Shown here: one piece after another, positions 26,005 through 35,193 of the stretch
Layout of the letters: the number at the start of each line of letters is the position of its first letter
Position numbering within the stretch: the first letter of the stretch is position 1
DNA from: FEB-12 sp964503315
GTDB lineage: Bacteria > Zixibacteria > MSB-5A5 > GN15 > FEB-12
Direction: 5' to 3'
Length of the DNA: 64,000 nt
Assembly: GCA_964503315.1 (NCBI GenBank)
Contig: CAZCZL010000003.1
Coordinates: 200,120 to 264,119, forward strand
The notes under the pieces: generated by a model
What the model saw: the letters and a program-made list of their open reading frames with translations, nothing else
The model's database searches: none
What the model was told of the DNA's origin: nothing
Program-made: the position numbers and the translations under genes

Positions 26005-28908
26005 ATGAAATATCTGCTAAGTACCTTACGAATCACTTCGATGTTCATCCTGGTCTGCGCTTCACTGGTGGTGGGCCAGACGGAGCAGGAGATCGCCGAC
26101 TCAACGGCCGCATCTCTGCGTTTTCCCATGGGAGCGAACCTGCAGGCGATGTTTGACTCGCTGGGGTACGATATAAACGTTCAGGAAGACGAACTGGGTC
26201 AGGAACTCTTCTGCGCAACCGGGACCATGTCCGTGCGCGTGTTGGGGAAGCGGACAGCATATTCAACCAAGTCATCCTTCGGCTACTACCCGGCAGGAGA
26301 CGTGAACGGGTATATTCCATTCGGCGGATATCAGTCGAGTATCAACGACAGCTTTGATCTCCAGATCGGAATGGAAGGGCTGTTTGGATTCTACCTGCGA
26401 CCCGCCCAGACCTCCAACACAGACTTCTGGTTCACTGAAAACGCGCTGAATTATGATGGTGTGGATCATGTCTGGGTTTATGCAACAGGGATCGATGGAG
26501 AATACATCATCGCCTTTGAAGATGTTTCGGGCGGCGGTGACCTGGATTACGATGACCTTGTCCTCAAAATAGGGTTTGTGGATGAAGACAGCGACGGTGC
26601 TCTGGCCGGTTGTGATAACTGCCCGGGGATCAGCAACCCTGATCAAGCCGACACAGATGGCGACGGACGTGGTGACGCCTGCGACAATTGTCCGGAGATA
26701 GCCAATAGCGGTCAGGAAGATGCCGACGGCGACGGCGTCGGAGATCTGTGCGACCTCTGCCCCGGCTCGGATGATAGGCTGGACAGCGACTCCGACGGAA
26801 TTCCGGATGGATGCGACAACTGCCCCGCACTGGCGAATTCTGATCAGGCAGACCTGGACGGCGACAATGTAGGAGATATGTGCGATAACTGCCCTGATCA
26901 GTTCAATCCCGACCAGGGGGATGCGGATGGTGACGGTATCGGCGACCTGTGTGAGCTCCCATTCGAAGATGGCGAGCAGTTCCGCGCGGACATGCTGTAT
27001 GTCCAGTCGGCTGATCTTGACTTTGACAATCGGATGGATATCGTCTACACCGGCAGCCAGTCGGAGAGCCTCTACGTTGCTTTTGGCCGGGACGGCGGGT
27101 TTGAGACGCCGGTTGGGCTGTTGAAGGTGACCAATGCGCCAATCGTCATAGCCCACCTGAATGGCGATACGCTGTTGGATATCGCGGTGAATGGCGCCGG
27201 TATGCTGTATCGGCTGTTCAATCAGGCGAATCGTCAGTTCGATGTCGATTCCATTTCGCTCGGCGGGCCGATCTACCGGCCATCGGAGGTGAATGCCCTG
27301 GGTTCGACCATGGCGTTTGGACATTTCGACAATGATGTGTACGCCGATGTCATAATCAGCCCCAGTTTCATGCTTCGTGGCGCGGCCGAAGGCTTCCCTA
27401 TGCTGACGGTCACCCTGCCGTTCAGCTTTATTGGGGTCGATGGTGCGGATCTGAATGGCGACTTAAGTGACGACATCGTTTCTGTGACTGCAACAGCGGT
27501 GGAACTTCGGACGAACAATGGCGCGGCGAGTTTCGACCTGACCCAGAGCATTCCTCTTGTAGGGCCCTTCACCGGCGCGTTTGTCGAGTCCAATGTCGAC
27601 TTGAATAGCGATGGCAAAACCGATATCGCGGTGGTCACCGCGCTGGCGGATAGTGTGAATTCGATCAGCCGCATCACGGTGGCGCTGGGAGATGGAAACG
27701 GTTCCACGCTTAGCACCCAGACCATATCCGTGAATGGCTTGGCCGCGAGCCTGGCGGTGACCGACATTGACCGCGATCAGGATCAGGATATCTCGGTGAT
27801 CAATGTCCGGACCGCGGGGCTGGATGTTTTCCTGAATGATGGTTCGGGTCATTTCGCGTATGCGGCAACTATCCCGCTTTTCGATCAGCAGCAGGCATAT
27901 CAGGCCTTGACGGCGGCGGATTTTGATCGCGACGGCAACCCCGACTTTGTCACCGGCGGTACCAATACGCCGGTTCTGCTGGCATTAAACGGCCTCCCGG
28001 ACGCGAACTTGCTGGCTGACGAAATGGTTACCACCACGCAGGGAGACTATGAAATCAAAATAGTCAACCCGCACGGGTTCGTGATCTCCCGTAACTTACA
28101 GACGGTTGCCGGATCGGCCGCATGGCGTTTGGATGTGCAACAGGACGGGAGGCTGGATATCCGGTTGTTCGACTACAATCTGGAATACGGCGAGTACAAA
28201 TTCATCATCAAGCCGATTGGAACCGGCGGATCGACCGGAGGCGGAAGTAACAACTTCACTCAGGATATCCGGATCGACGGGACTCAACAGATCAAGCTGT
28301 TCACTGATTACAACGGCGCGGTGACCGGTACGCAGCGACAGGAGCCGGGCGCAGTGGATAGTATCGTGTTCTACCACACCGTGGAACCGGTATCGTCCAT
28401 CTGGCCGCCCAATGGAGTCGCGGTGAAGAAGGTCCGGCCGGTTGTGGAGTGGGAGTTGCTCGGCGGCCTGGGAAGCAATCCAGTCTCCTACGAGTTCCAT
28501 CTTGATCGTTTTCATGACTTCCGCTCGCCGATCTATACGGAGACCGGGCTGACCAGTCGTCAGTTTGAGATACCCGAAGCGCTGGGTAAGGACTCAATCT
28601 ACTACTGGCGCGTGAGATCCTTCGACGGAGTGTCGTGGTCGGAGTATTCTCGGACATTTGCGCTTTATATCGTCGGGACCTGTTGTGAGTACTCGTTGGG
28701 GAACCTTGATGGAATAGGTGGGGTCGATATCACCGACCTAAGTATTCTGATCGCTTATCTAACGTCACAACCAGGAACAGTAGTGATACCGTGTCCGGAG
28801 GCGGCGGGACTCGCGAAAACTCGCCAGGTCGACCTTGTAGACCTGTCGATGCTCATCGCCTACCTGACTCAGGGCCCGTCCTCGGTTCAGCTTCCGGCCT
28901 GTCCGTGA
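26005..28908 (+). CDS. Secreted DUF4114-TSP3-FG-GAP protein with dockerin-like tail
   Basis: 967 residues. Signal peptide (~1-24), then a DUF4114-like domain (~60-195) with the FEDVSGGGDLDYDDLVL signature. Next come five to six thrombospondin type 3 repeats (~196-315) of the DxDGDGxGDxCDNCP kind, which bind calcium. An FG-GAP/VCBS region follows (~320-670; DFDRDGNPDFVTGG), probably a beta-propeller, then an FN3-like module (~790-893). The tail (~895-967) reads CCEYSLGNLDGIGGVDITDLSILIAYLT and repeats once with VDLVDLSMLIAYLT, closing on a Cys. The same tail occurs on the subtilase at 48815. It is a surface or extracellular protein of unknown ligand. AAGGGG precedes the ATG. Confidence 0.9.
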   Translation: MKYLLSTLRITSMFILVCASLVVGQTEQEIADSTAASLRFPMGANLQAMFDSLGYDINVQEDELGQELFCATGTMSVRVLGKRTAYSTKSSFGYYPAGDVNGYIPFGGYQSSINDSFDLQIGMEGLFGFYLRPAQTSNTDFWFTENALNYDGVDHVWVYATGIDGEYIIAFEDVSGGGDLDYDDLVLKIGFVDEDSDGALAGCDNCPGISNPDQADTDGDGRGDACDNCPEIANSGQEDADGDGVGDLCDLCPGSDDRLDSDSDGIPDGCDNCPALANSDQADLDGDNVGDMCDNCPDQFNPDQGDADGDGIGDLCELPFEDGEQFRADMLYVQSADLDFDNRMDIVYTGSQSESLYVAFGRDGGFETPVGLLKVTNAPIVIAHLNGDTLLDIAVNGAGMLYRLFNQANRQFDVDSISLGGPIYRPSEVNALGSTMAFGHFDNDVYADVIISPSFMLRGAAEGFPMLTVTLPFSFIGVDGADLNGDLSDDIVSVTATAVELRTNNGAASFDLTQSIPLVGPFTGAFVESNVDLNSDGKTDIAVVTALADSVNSISRITVALGDGNGSTLSTQTISVNGLAASLAVTDIDRDQDQDISVINVRTAGLDVFLNDGSGHFAYAATIPLFDQQQAYQALTAADFDRDGNPDFVTGGTNTPVLLALNGLPDANLLADEMVTTTQGDYEIKIVNPHGFVISRNLQTVAGSAAWRLDVQQDGRLDIRLFDYNLEYGEYKFIIKPIGTGGSTGGGSNNFTQDIRIDGTQQIKLFTDYNGAVTGTQRQEPGAVDSIVFYHTVEPVSSIWPPNGVAVKKVRPVVEWELLGGLGSNPVSYEFHLDRFHDFRSPIYTETGLTSRQFEIPEALGKDSIYYWRVRSFDGVSWSEYSRTFALYIVGTCCEYSLGNLDGIGGVDITDLSILIAYLTSQPGTVVIPCPEAAGLAKTRQVDLVDLSMLIAYLTQGPSSVQLPACP
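26588..26955 (+). repeat. Thrombospondin type 3 coding repeats
   Basis: In-frame array of Asp/Cys-rich repeats of about 66-78 bases, each encoding a variant of GCDNCPxxxNxDQxDxDGDGxGDxC. The repeats differ at DNA level, so this is an old array. Confidence 0.85.
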
Positions 28909-28944
28909 TCAGACAACGTCGCTGATACCCAACCCGATTAAACT

Positions 28945-28976
28945 GAACCCTGGCCACCTGACCAGGGTTCTTTGTT
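28945..28976 (+). terminator. Rho-independent terminator
   Basis: A 9-bp perfect stem (GAACCCTGG 28945-28953 with CCAGGGTTC 28962-28970), 8-base loop and a T-rich tail, 36 bases after the stop of the dockerin-like protein gene. Confidence 0.8.
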
Positions 28977-29059
28977 ATGGTTGCCATCTATCTGACTCGA
29001 CATATATTGGGTGTCACTTTTGGTCTAAACTGCTCGAATATTTGTAACAAATAGCGCCT

Positions 29060-31462
29060 ATGCTTCAGAACGGTAGCACATTCGGCCCATACACGATTCT
29101 CTCCGCACTGGGTGAAGGAGGGATGGGGGTGGTCTATGAGGCGCTGGATACCCGCTTGGACCGAGTGGTCGCGCTCAAGTTGATCCGAGAGGAACTGGCA
29201 CGAGACCAGGATTATCGGACTCGATTGGCCGATGAGGCCAAACGCGCGGCCAGGATCAACTCGCCGTTTGTGGTGAAGGTCTGGGAGCATGCGGAGGTCG
29301 ACGGACATCCGTATATCGCGCTGGAATATATCGCGGGGCCGAGCCTTCGGGATGCCATCTACAGCCTGACTTTTGAGCAGAAGCTGAAGCTGGCGGAACA
29401 GATAGCTCGCGGACTTCGGGCCGCCCACGCCGAGAGTCTGATACATCGCGATCTCAAGCCAGAAAATATCAAGCTGACCACAGAGACTGAGGCTCGCATT
29501 CTGGACTTTGGACTGGCGAAGACCGTTAGCTCGAACGCGGTCGATGCCCAGGGGAATATTGAAGGGACGCTGCATTACCTCTCCCCCGAGCAGATCGCGT
29601 CCGAACCGCTGACCGGAGCCTCGGATGTCTTTGCCTATGGAACGCTCCTGTATGAGTTGTTCCTGGGGATACGGCCATTCGAAGGGCCTTATCCAGCCGC
29701 AATTATCTACTCAATTTTGCATGAGGATCCAGTCGCGCCGCGCACTGTCGATGAATCTATCCCAGAATGGCTCGAGCAGATCATCCTCAAGGCGCTGGCC
29801 AAGCGGGTCGAAGATCGGCACGCCAGTATGGCGGCTGTGATTGATGCCTTCACCGCGGTCAACTCGAAAGCCAGACCGATGGCTGGTGAAGTGATGGTCA
29901 AGCCGAAACTCAGCATCACGGTGGTCGATATCAAGAATCTCTCCGGAGACCCGCAGTGGGATTTCTTTTGCGAAGGGTTTACCGATGACGTGATTAACGA
30001 GGTATCCCGCCGCACCGACCTGATCGTGGCGGCCGAGCCGGCGACGTCGCTCCAGCGCAATGTGAAGGAGATGTTCGTCAAGTTTCGCACTGACTACATG
30101 TTGATCGGGTCGGTTCTTCGATGGCAGGAACAGGTGAAGTTGACTCTGTCCGTATATGGCGATGGCGGAAATCGGATCGTCGCATCGCACAAGTATGAAG
30201 GAGCGGCGGCAGGGCTGTTCGAATTGCTCTCGAAGGCGGCCAAGGATGTTTCGGATTCGATGGCGAAAGAGACCGGCGCTGAGGTAATTGAGATTGAGGA
30301 CTATCTCAAGACCGATATTTCGGCATACGATTATTACCTTAAGGGGAAAGGTTACTACGCGACAAGTCGGCCGGAAGATCTGGCATTTGCGGAGTCGATG
30401 TACAAGAAAGCGTTGGAGATCGACCCTCAACTCGCGGCAGCCCATGCCGGATTGGCCGACGTGTACGCATTCCAATATATGGCCTACTATGACCGCACAC
30501 CGGCCAAGATTGACATGGCCAGAGCACAGGCTACTCAAGCGATCACCATTTCCCCCACACTGCCGGAAGCACATCGGTCGCTCGGCCGAATCTATATGTT
30601 TTCCGGCGATTGGGTGAAAGCGGAAGAGTCATTTCAGGCCGCAATCTCACATAATCCCAAGTACGCGATCGGCTATCGTACGCTTGCCTGGTTGAAGCTT
30701 GGGCAAGGGATCCTGGAGGAAGCGGTGCAGTGGGCGCGAAAAGCGCTGGAGCTATCACCAACCGACCTCGAGACATTACTTCTGCTGGGAATCGTCAACC
30801 TGGACCAACGCAAATACACGGTGGCAATGGCGACCTTGCAGCGGGCGATCGAATTGGGTCCCGATTACGGCAGGGCGTACCACCTTCTTGGGGTTGTCTA
30901 TATGAAGTTGGGGGTGCTGGAGCTCGCGCTCGAGAATTTCCTTCACGCAGTGCGCTACAAGGGGGACCCAAATTCGGCGATCGATGCCGGATATATCTAC
31001 CTGGTACAGCGGCAGTATGATAAGGCAAGGCGGTATTTCGAAGAGTCTATAGCCGGCGGAAATCTGGTTTTTGCGGCACGGTACTATTTGGGGTACCTGA
31101 GCATGATCGAGGGGAAAGCGGAGGAAGCGACGCATTTGCTGAACCAGTCGGTGGCAGATGGGATGCCGCAGGGGAGCGACGGGCAGGAAGACCCCCATAT
31201 TCTCGCGTTTCGCGCCATGGCCTATGCGGCAAGTGGTGATCAGTCAAGAGCCCTTGAGATCATTCACCCTTTGGAGGTGGATGTGCGGATAGATGGTGAA
31301 GTGATGCAAAACCTTGCTCGGGCTCATGCGCTCCTGGGGAAGCTGGATGCCGCCCGCTCTTTGCTGGAGCGTGCCTACCAGGCACCAGCTGGGCCGACCG
31401 AGAAGGAGGGTCGTGTCGACCCGCATTTTACCGCCATGATGGCCAACTCGGCTGCGTCCTGA
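29060..31462 (+). CDS. Serine/threonine protein kinase with FlgO/TolB-like and TPR domains
   Basis: 800 residues. The kinase domain (1-270) is complete: glycine loop LGEGGMGVVYEA, ATP-binding K40, HRDLKPEN with catalytic D131, and DFG at 149-151. Residues ~278-410 (LSITVVDIKNLSGDPQWDFFCEGFTDDVINEV) match the FlgO/TolB-N-like domain often fused to signalling proteins and adenylate cyclases. About eight TPR-like repeats fill ~420-790 (ALEIDPQLAAAHAGLADVYA and similar). No membrane helix is visible, so it appears cytoplasmic, unlike most PknB-type kinases. The ribosome site before ATG 29060 is poor. Targets are unknown. Confidence 0.93.
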   Translation: MLQNGSTFGPYTILSALGEGGMGVVYEALDTRLDRVVALKLIREELARDQDYRTRLADEAKRAARINSPFVVKVWEHAEVDGHPYIALEYIAGPSLRDAIYSLTFEQKLKLAEQIARGLRAAHAESLIHRDLKPENIKLTTETEARILDFGLAKTVSSNAVDAQGNIEGTLHYLSPEQIASEPLTGASDVFAYGTLLYELFLGIRPFEGPYPAAIIYSILHEDPVAPRTVDESIPEWLEQIILKALAKRVEDRHASMAAVIDAFTAVNSKARPMAGEVMVKPKLSITVVDIKNLSGDPQWDFFCEGFTDDVINEVSRRTDLIVAAEPATSLQRNVKEMFVKFRTDYMLIGSVLRWQEQVKLTLSVYGDGGNRIVASHKYEGAAAGLFELLSKAAKDVSDSMAKETGAEVIEIEDYLKTDISAYDYYLKGKGYYATSRPEDLAFAESMYKKALEIDPQLAAAHAGLADVYAFQYMAYYDRTPAKIDMARAQATQAITISPTLPEAHRSLGRIYMFSGDWVKAEESFQAAISHNPKYAIGYRTLAWLKLGQGILEEAVQWARKALELSPTDLETLLLLGIVNLDQRKYTVAMATLQRAIELGPDYGRAYHLLGVVYMKLGVLELALENFLHAVRYKGDPNSAIDAGYIYLVQRQYDKARRYFEESIAGGNLVFAARYYLGYLSMIEGKAEEATHLLNQSVADGMPQGSDGQEDPHILAFRAMAYAASGDQSRALEIIHPLEVDVRIDGEVMQNLARAHALLGKLDAARSLLERAYQAPAGPTEKEGRVDPHFTAMMANSAAS

Positions 31463-31565
31463 TCGCACACCGTCAGATATCGCTTGAACTTCCCCCCTAT
31501 TCGGTCGTATTCTTATTCGTGACCTACCGGGATACTAGCACCTTCAACCGTTGGATCTACTGCCA

Positions 31566-34500
31566 ATGAAAGCACTCATCGCATTTCTCATGGTGATCTG
31601 CCTGATGGCAATTTCCGCCACTGCCGCCGATGCCACCTACACTACGTTGACACAGAACCAGACGATCGCGCAGTTTCGTTGCGAATTGGTCTACACCAAT
31701 GCCGAGGGCCAGCGGATCGGCGCGCGGTTTCGTCACATCCCGAGTGGATTTGCCCTCGACCTGGTGACAATCCAGTCCCTTCCGCAGATATTCATCTGGG
31801 TGAACTCGCTGCCGCCGTCGGACCAGGGAGAACCGCACACCTGCGAACATCTGTTGTTGGGAAAAGGGACTGTCGGACGCTACGTGGCCTCGCTGGAGGA
31901 TATGTCTCTTACTTCCAGTTCAGCGTTTACGATGCAGATCCAGACCTGTTACCATTCGCACACCGATGCCAGCCCGGATGTCTTCTTCAAAGTGCTGAAG
32001 GAGCAGTTGAACGCGTTGGTGAATCCGAATTTTTCGGACGAAGAGATTCGCCGCGAGGTCTGCAACATGGGGATCAAGGTAGACCAGACGGATTCGTCGC
32101 TCCATCTCGAAGAAAAGGGGACGGTCTATAATGAAATGATCTCGTCCTTTGAGTCCCCCTGGGGGCCGATGTATTTTGAGATCGACCGGATGGTGTACGG
32201 CCTGAACCATCCAATGTCCTATTCCTCGGGCGGTTTCCCTGAAGCGATCAGGACGATGACACCGGAGGACCTGCGGACTTTTCATAAGAATTCATACCGC
32301 ATCAACAATATGGGGGCGATACTCTCGCTCCCGCCGGATATCTCGATCGATGCGGCTCTCGCGAACATGAGCACGATCCTGAGCCAGGTCGACCCGAACG
32401 CGCAGGTAGGCGATGACCCGGTCACGCTGGATGAACGCCTCCCTCATCCCAATCCGGCGGCGGCCGGGACGATTCGACTCGCGCCGTATCCATCGCAGAA
32501 AGCCGAAGAGCCGGGTCATCTGGTCATGGCCTGGCCGGCGGTACAGAAACTTGGACCGGAAGAGCTCTACCTGATGGAGCTCTTGATAGCGGGGTTCTCG
32601 TCAGACCAGACCTCGATCCTCTACCGGAGCATGATCGATTCAAAGACCCGCCGAATTGATTGCGGAACGACAGGGTTGAATGGCTGGGTCGCCTCCGACC
32701 TTGGACAACCGATCTATCTGGCGATGGGGAATGTGAACCGCGATTGGTTAAATGAGAAGAGCATCGATTCACTGCGTCGGTTTGTTTTGAACGAGCTGAG
32801 AACAATCTCCGAATGGAAACCGGGTTCGGTCGAACTCGAGAAGTTCAATGCCGGAATCCGCAGTCGTATTGATGAGCGGAAGCGGAATTTGCGAGTTTTC
32901 TTGAATACTCCTCCCCGCTTTGGCTTCCGTGGTACCGGCTCGGAATGGATGGCAAGAGTTTTCCGCGCATCCAAACATGACGGATTTGAGCGTTCTCTGG
33001 TTTTCGGGTCGGAATTCAACTTTGTCGATTCCCTACTTGGTTCTGGAAAGAACTTCTGGGCGGATTTCATTAAGAAGTGGGGATTGGCCGACGCGACTCC
33101 GTTTGTGTCCGCCGCGGTAGCCGATCCAAACATGATCGCATCCGAAGAGTCCGCTCGAAAAGCTCGGATAGATACGTATGTTGCGGATCTGAGGGCAAAG
33201 TATGGTGTCAAATCGGACACCGAAGCGATCGCTCGCTTCAAGGAAGATTACGACAAGCAGACGGCATTGATCGATCAGGAAGCGAAATCTATCCCGATGC
33301 CGCCGTTCACTGACTCCCCGCCGCTCACGCTGGATGACCATCTCAAGTACGATCAGGTCACACTGCCTGGTGGCGGTCAGTTGGTTAATTCTACGTTCGA
33401 AAATATGACGGGGGCTACGGTCGGGCTGGCGTTCCGCCTTGATGCGCTACCGGAGTCTCTTCTCACGTACATTCCTGCCCTGCCCTCTTTGATCTCCGAA
33501 GTTGGCATCTTCAAAGATGGGAAAGCGATCAGTTCCGCTGAAGCGCGGGATCTGCAGCGCAAAGAGATTCTTCGACTATCAGTTGGATATACTGTCAATT
33601 TCCGGACGCAGCGCGCGGAGTTGATCGCCCGTTCATCGGGATCTGATTCGACTGAAACATCGCAAGCTATCAACTGGCTGGAGTCTGTACTCTTCAGCGC
33701 GGACTTGAGATCGGAGAATCTTTCGCGGATTCGGGACGTCATTGACCAGTCGTACGCCGGTGTCAGGTCGCGGATGCGCGGCTCAGTCGAGGGGTGGATC
33801 GATTCGCCGGTGAACGCATATTGGCGCCAGGACAATCCTACGCTTTTGTACGCGGACTGCTTTTTGACTCAGGCACATGCACTACTGCAATTAAAGTGGA
33901 TGCTCCGGGATGGCGCAACTCCGGCCGATAGCAAAGAATTCGCGGATTTCATGAAAGAGCTGGCGGCAGTTGGACGTACAGCGCCGCGCAAGGAACTGAC
34001 CGAGCTGCTGACTTCGTTAAGTGAGGCGCTGACGAGCGATGGTCCGTCTACGTCGGTCGAACCGCTCGCCATGAGGGCATCCGCACTGGGGAATGACACG
34101 AAGCCCCAATTGAAAGAAGCTCTCAATGACCTTCGCAACACCATGGGCGAAATACCGGAGGCGACATTATCTAAAGACTTTGCCTACTTGTGCGGGCTGA
34201 TCGCCGATGGGTACATGGTTCCGGCAGAGATAGCACTGTCACGGGTGAAGGCATCGCTTGGGTACATTCTGCGACAGGATAACGTTCGTGGATTTGTGGT
34301 CGGGAGCAGTCGCGCGCAGAAGCAGGTGAAGCCGGGACTGGACCGCATAGTCGCAAAGTGCGCGTCCACACCCAGTATTCGCCTGGCATCCGCAACTGCC
34401 CCGGTGGTCTTCAGCCGACTACAGGAGCGACATCCAGAAGTGACCCGTCCAGCGTACGCGGGGTTGGTTTTCGAGGATACGCGGGCGGGCGTTTTTTATA

Positions 34501-35141
34501 ACACGGCCAATTGTGCCAGCTTTGTTGACTCCACCGATGATGTGTTGTACAACTTTCTGGCCGCGAGACTCTACGGAGGCGGCGGCGCGCATTCCATGTT
34601 TATGAAGACCTGGGGGGCTGGGTTGGCATATTCAAATGGACTGCGCAGCAACGAAGCCAACGGACGTGTGGTCTACTACGCGGAACGCTGTCCGGAACTT
34701 TCGCAGACTATGCAGTTTGTGGTCAACGAGTTGAAGAACGCGCCGGATGATCCGGCTCTGGCGGAGTACGCATTGGCACAGGCCTTTGCAATGAGCCGCT
34801 CGGGCGCCAGTTACGAAACGCGCGGCGAATCGATTGCCGCGGATCTGGCCGACGGCCTCACGCCAGAAGTGGTCGCACGATTCCGCAAGCGGATGCTGGC
34901 GTTGCGACAGAGCGATATGTTCGCGCAGCAGGTTCAGGCAAGGATGGAAACGGTGTACGGAACATTGCTTCCGGGGTACGGTCCGGGTCCGGAAGAATCG
35001 ATTGAGAAAGCGGATGCCCGCTACTTTATCGTGGGACCGGAAGCGCAGTTTGAATCATACGAGAAGTATTTGAAGTCTACCGAAGGGCCAGAGACGGCTC
35101 TGCAGCGGCTCTATCCCCGTGATTTCTGGATCACTCAATGA
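31566..35141 (+). CDS. Secreted PreP-like M16 metalloprotease
   Basis: 1191 residues from ATG 31566, where a good signal peptide begins (MKALIAFLMVICLMAISATAA); a TTG at 31551 is also in frame. The size and layout fit the PreP/Cym1 (M16C) group, one chain with two halves. The zinc motif HxxEH is H91-T-C-E94-H95 and the third ligand is probably in GTVYNEM (E190). The C-terminal half keeps the GGGGAHSMFMKTWGAGLAYSNG R/Y-type segment. Such enzymes enclose and cut unfolded peptides. PreP homologs are mostly cytosolic or organellar, so a periplasmic or secreted form is notable. It is followed by a bidirectional terminator. Confidence 0.88.
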   Translation: MKALIAFLMVICLMAISATAADATYTTLTQNQTIAQFRCELVYTNAEGQRIGARFRHIPSGFALDLVTIQSLPQIFIWVNSLPPSDQGEPHTCEHLLLGKGTVGRYVASLEDMSLTSSSAFTMQIQTCYHSHTDASPDVFFKVLKEQLNALVNPNFSDEEIRREVCNMGIKVDQTDSSLHLEEKGTVYNEMISSFESPWGPMYFEIDRMVYGLNHPMSYSSGGFPEAIRTMTPEDLRTFHKNSYRINNMGAILSLPPDISIDAALANMSTILSQVDPNAQVGDDPVTLDERLPHPNPAAAGTIRLAPYPSQKAEEPGHLVMAWPAVQKLGPEELYLMELLIAGFSSDQTSILYRSMIDSKTRRIDCGTTGLNGWVASDLGQPIYLAMGNVNRDWLNEKSIDSLRRFVLNELRTISEWKPGSVELEKFNAGIRSRIDERKRNLRVFLNTPPRFGFRGTGSEWMARVFRASKHDGFERSLVFGSEFNFVDSLLGSGKNFWADFIKKWGLADATPFVSAAVADPNMIASEESARKARIDTYVADLRAKYGVKSDTEAIARFKEDYDKQTALIDQEAKSIPMPPFTDSPPLTLDDHLKYDQVTLPGGGQLVNSTFENMTGATVGLAFRLDALPESLLTYIPALPSLISEVGIFKDGKAISSAEARDLQRKEILRLSVGYTVNFRTQRAELIARSSGSDSTETSQAINWLESVLFSADLRSENLSRIRDVIDQSYAGVRSRMRGSVEGWIDSPVNAYWRQDNPTLLYADCFLTQAHALLQLKWMLRDGATPADSKEFADFMKELAAVGRTAPRKELTELLTSLSEALTSDGPSTSVEPLAMRASALGNDTKPQLKEALNDLRNTMGEIPEATLSKDFAYLCGLIADGYMVPAEIALSRVKASLGYILRQDNVRGFVVGSSRAQKQVKPGLDRIVAKCASTPSIRLASATAPVVFSRLQERHPEVTRPAYAGLVFEDTRAGVFYNTANCASFVDSTDDVLYNFLAARLYGGGGAHSMFMKTWGAGLAYSNGLRSNEANGRVVYYAERCPELSQTMQFVVNELKNAPDDPALAEYALAQAFAMSRSGASYETRGESIAADLADGLTPEVVARFRKRMLALRQSDMFAQQVQARMETVYGTLLPGYGPGPEESIEKADARYFIVGPEAQFESYEKYLKSTEGPETALQRLYPRDFWITQ

Positions 35142-35162
35142 TCAACTTCTGACACAAACAAG

Positions 35163-35193
35163 AAGGGCTGCCGATGGCAGCCCTTTTCGTTTT
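35163..35193. terminator. Bidirectional terminator between protease and aminotransferase genes
   Basis: A perfect 10-bp stem (AAGGGCTGCC 35163-35172, GGCAGCCCTT 35176-35185) with a 3-base loop and T tract TTCGTTTTT on the plus strand. The aminotransferase stop codon begins at the edge of the T tract. Confidence 0.9.

Noticed and set aside
26272..27324. 350-codon minus-strand frame
   Set aside because: Antisense to the TSP3/FG-GAP region; its composition mirrors the DxDGDG repeats and it has no ribosome site.
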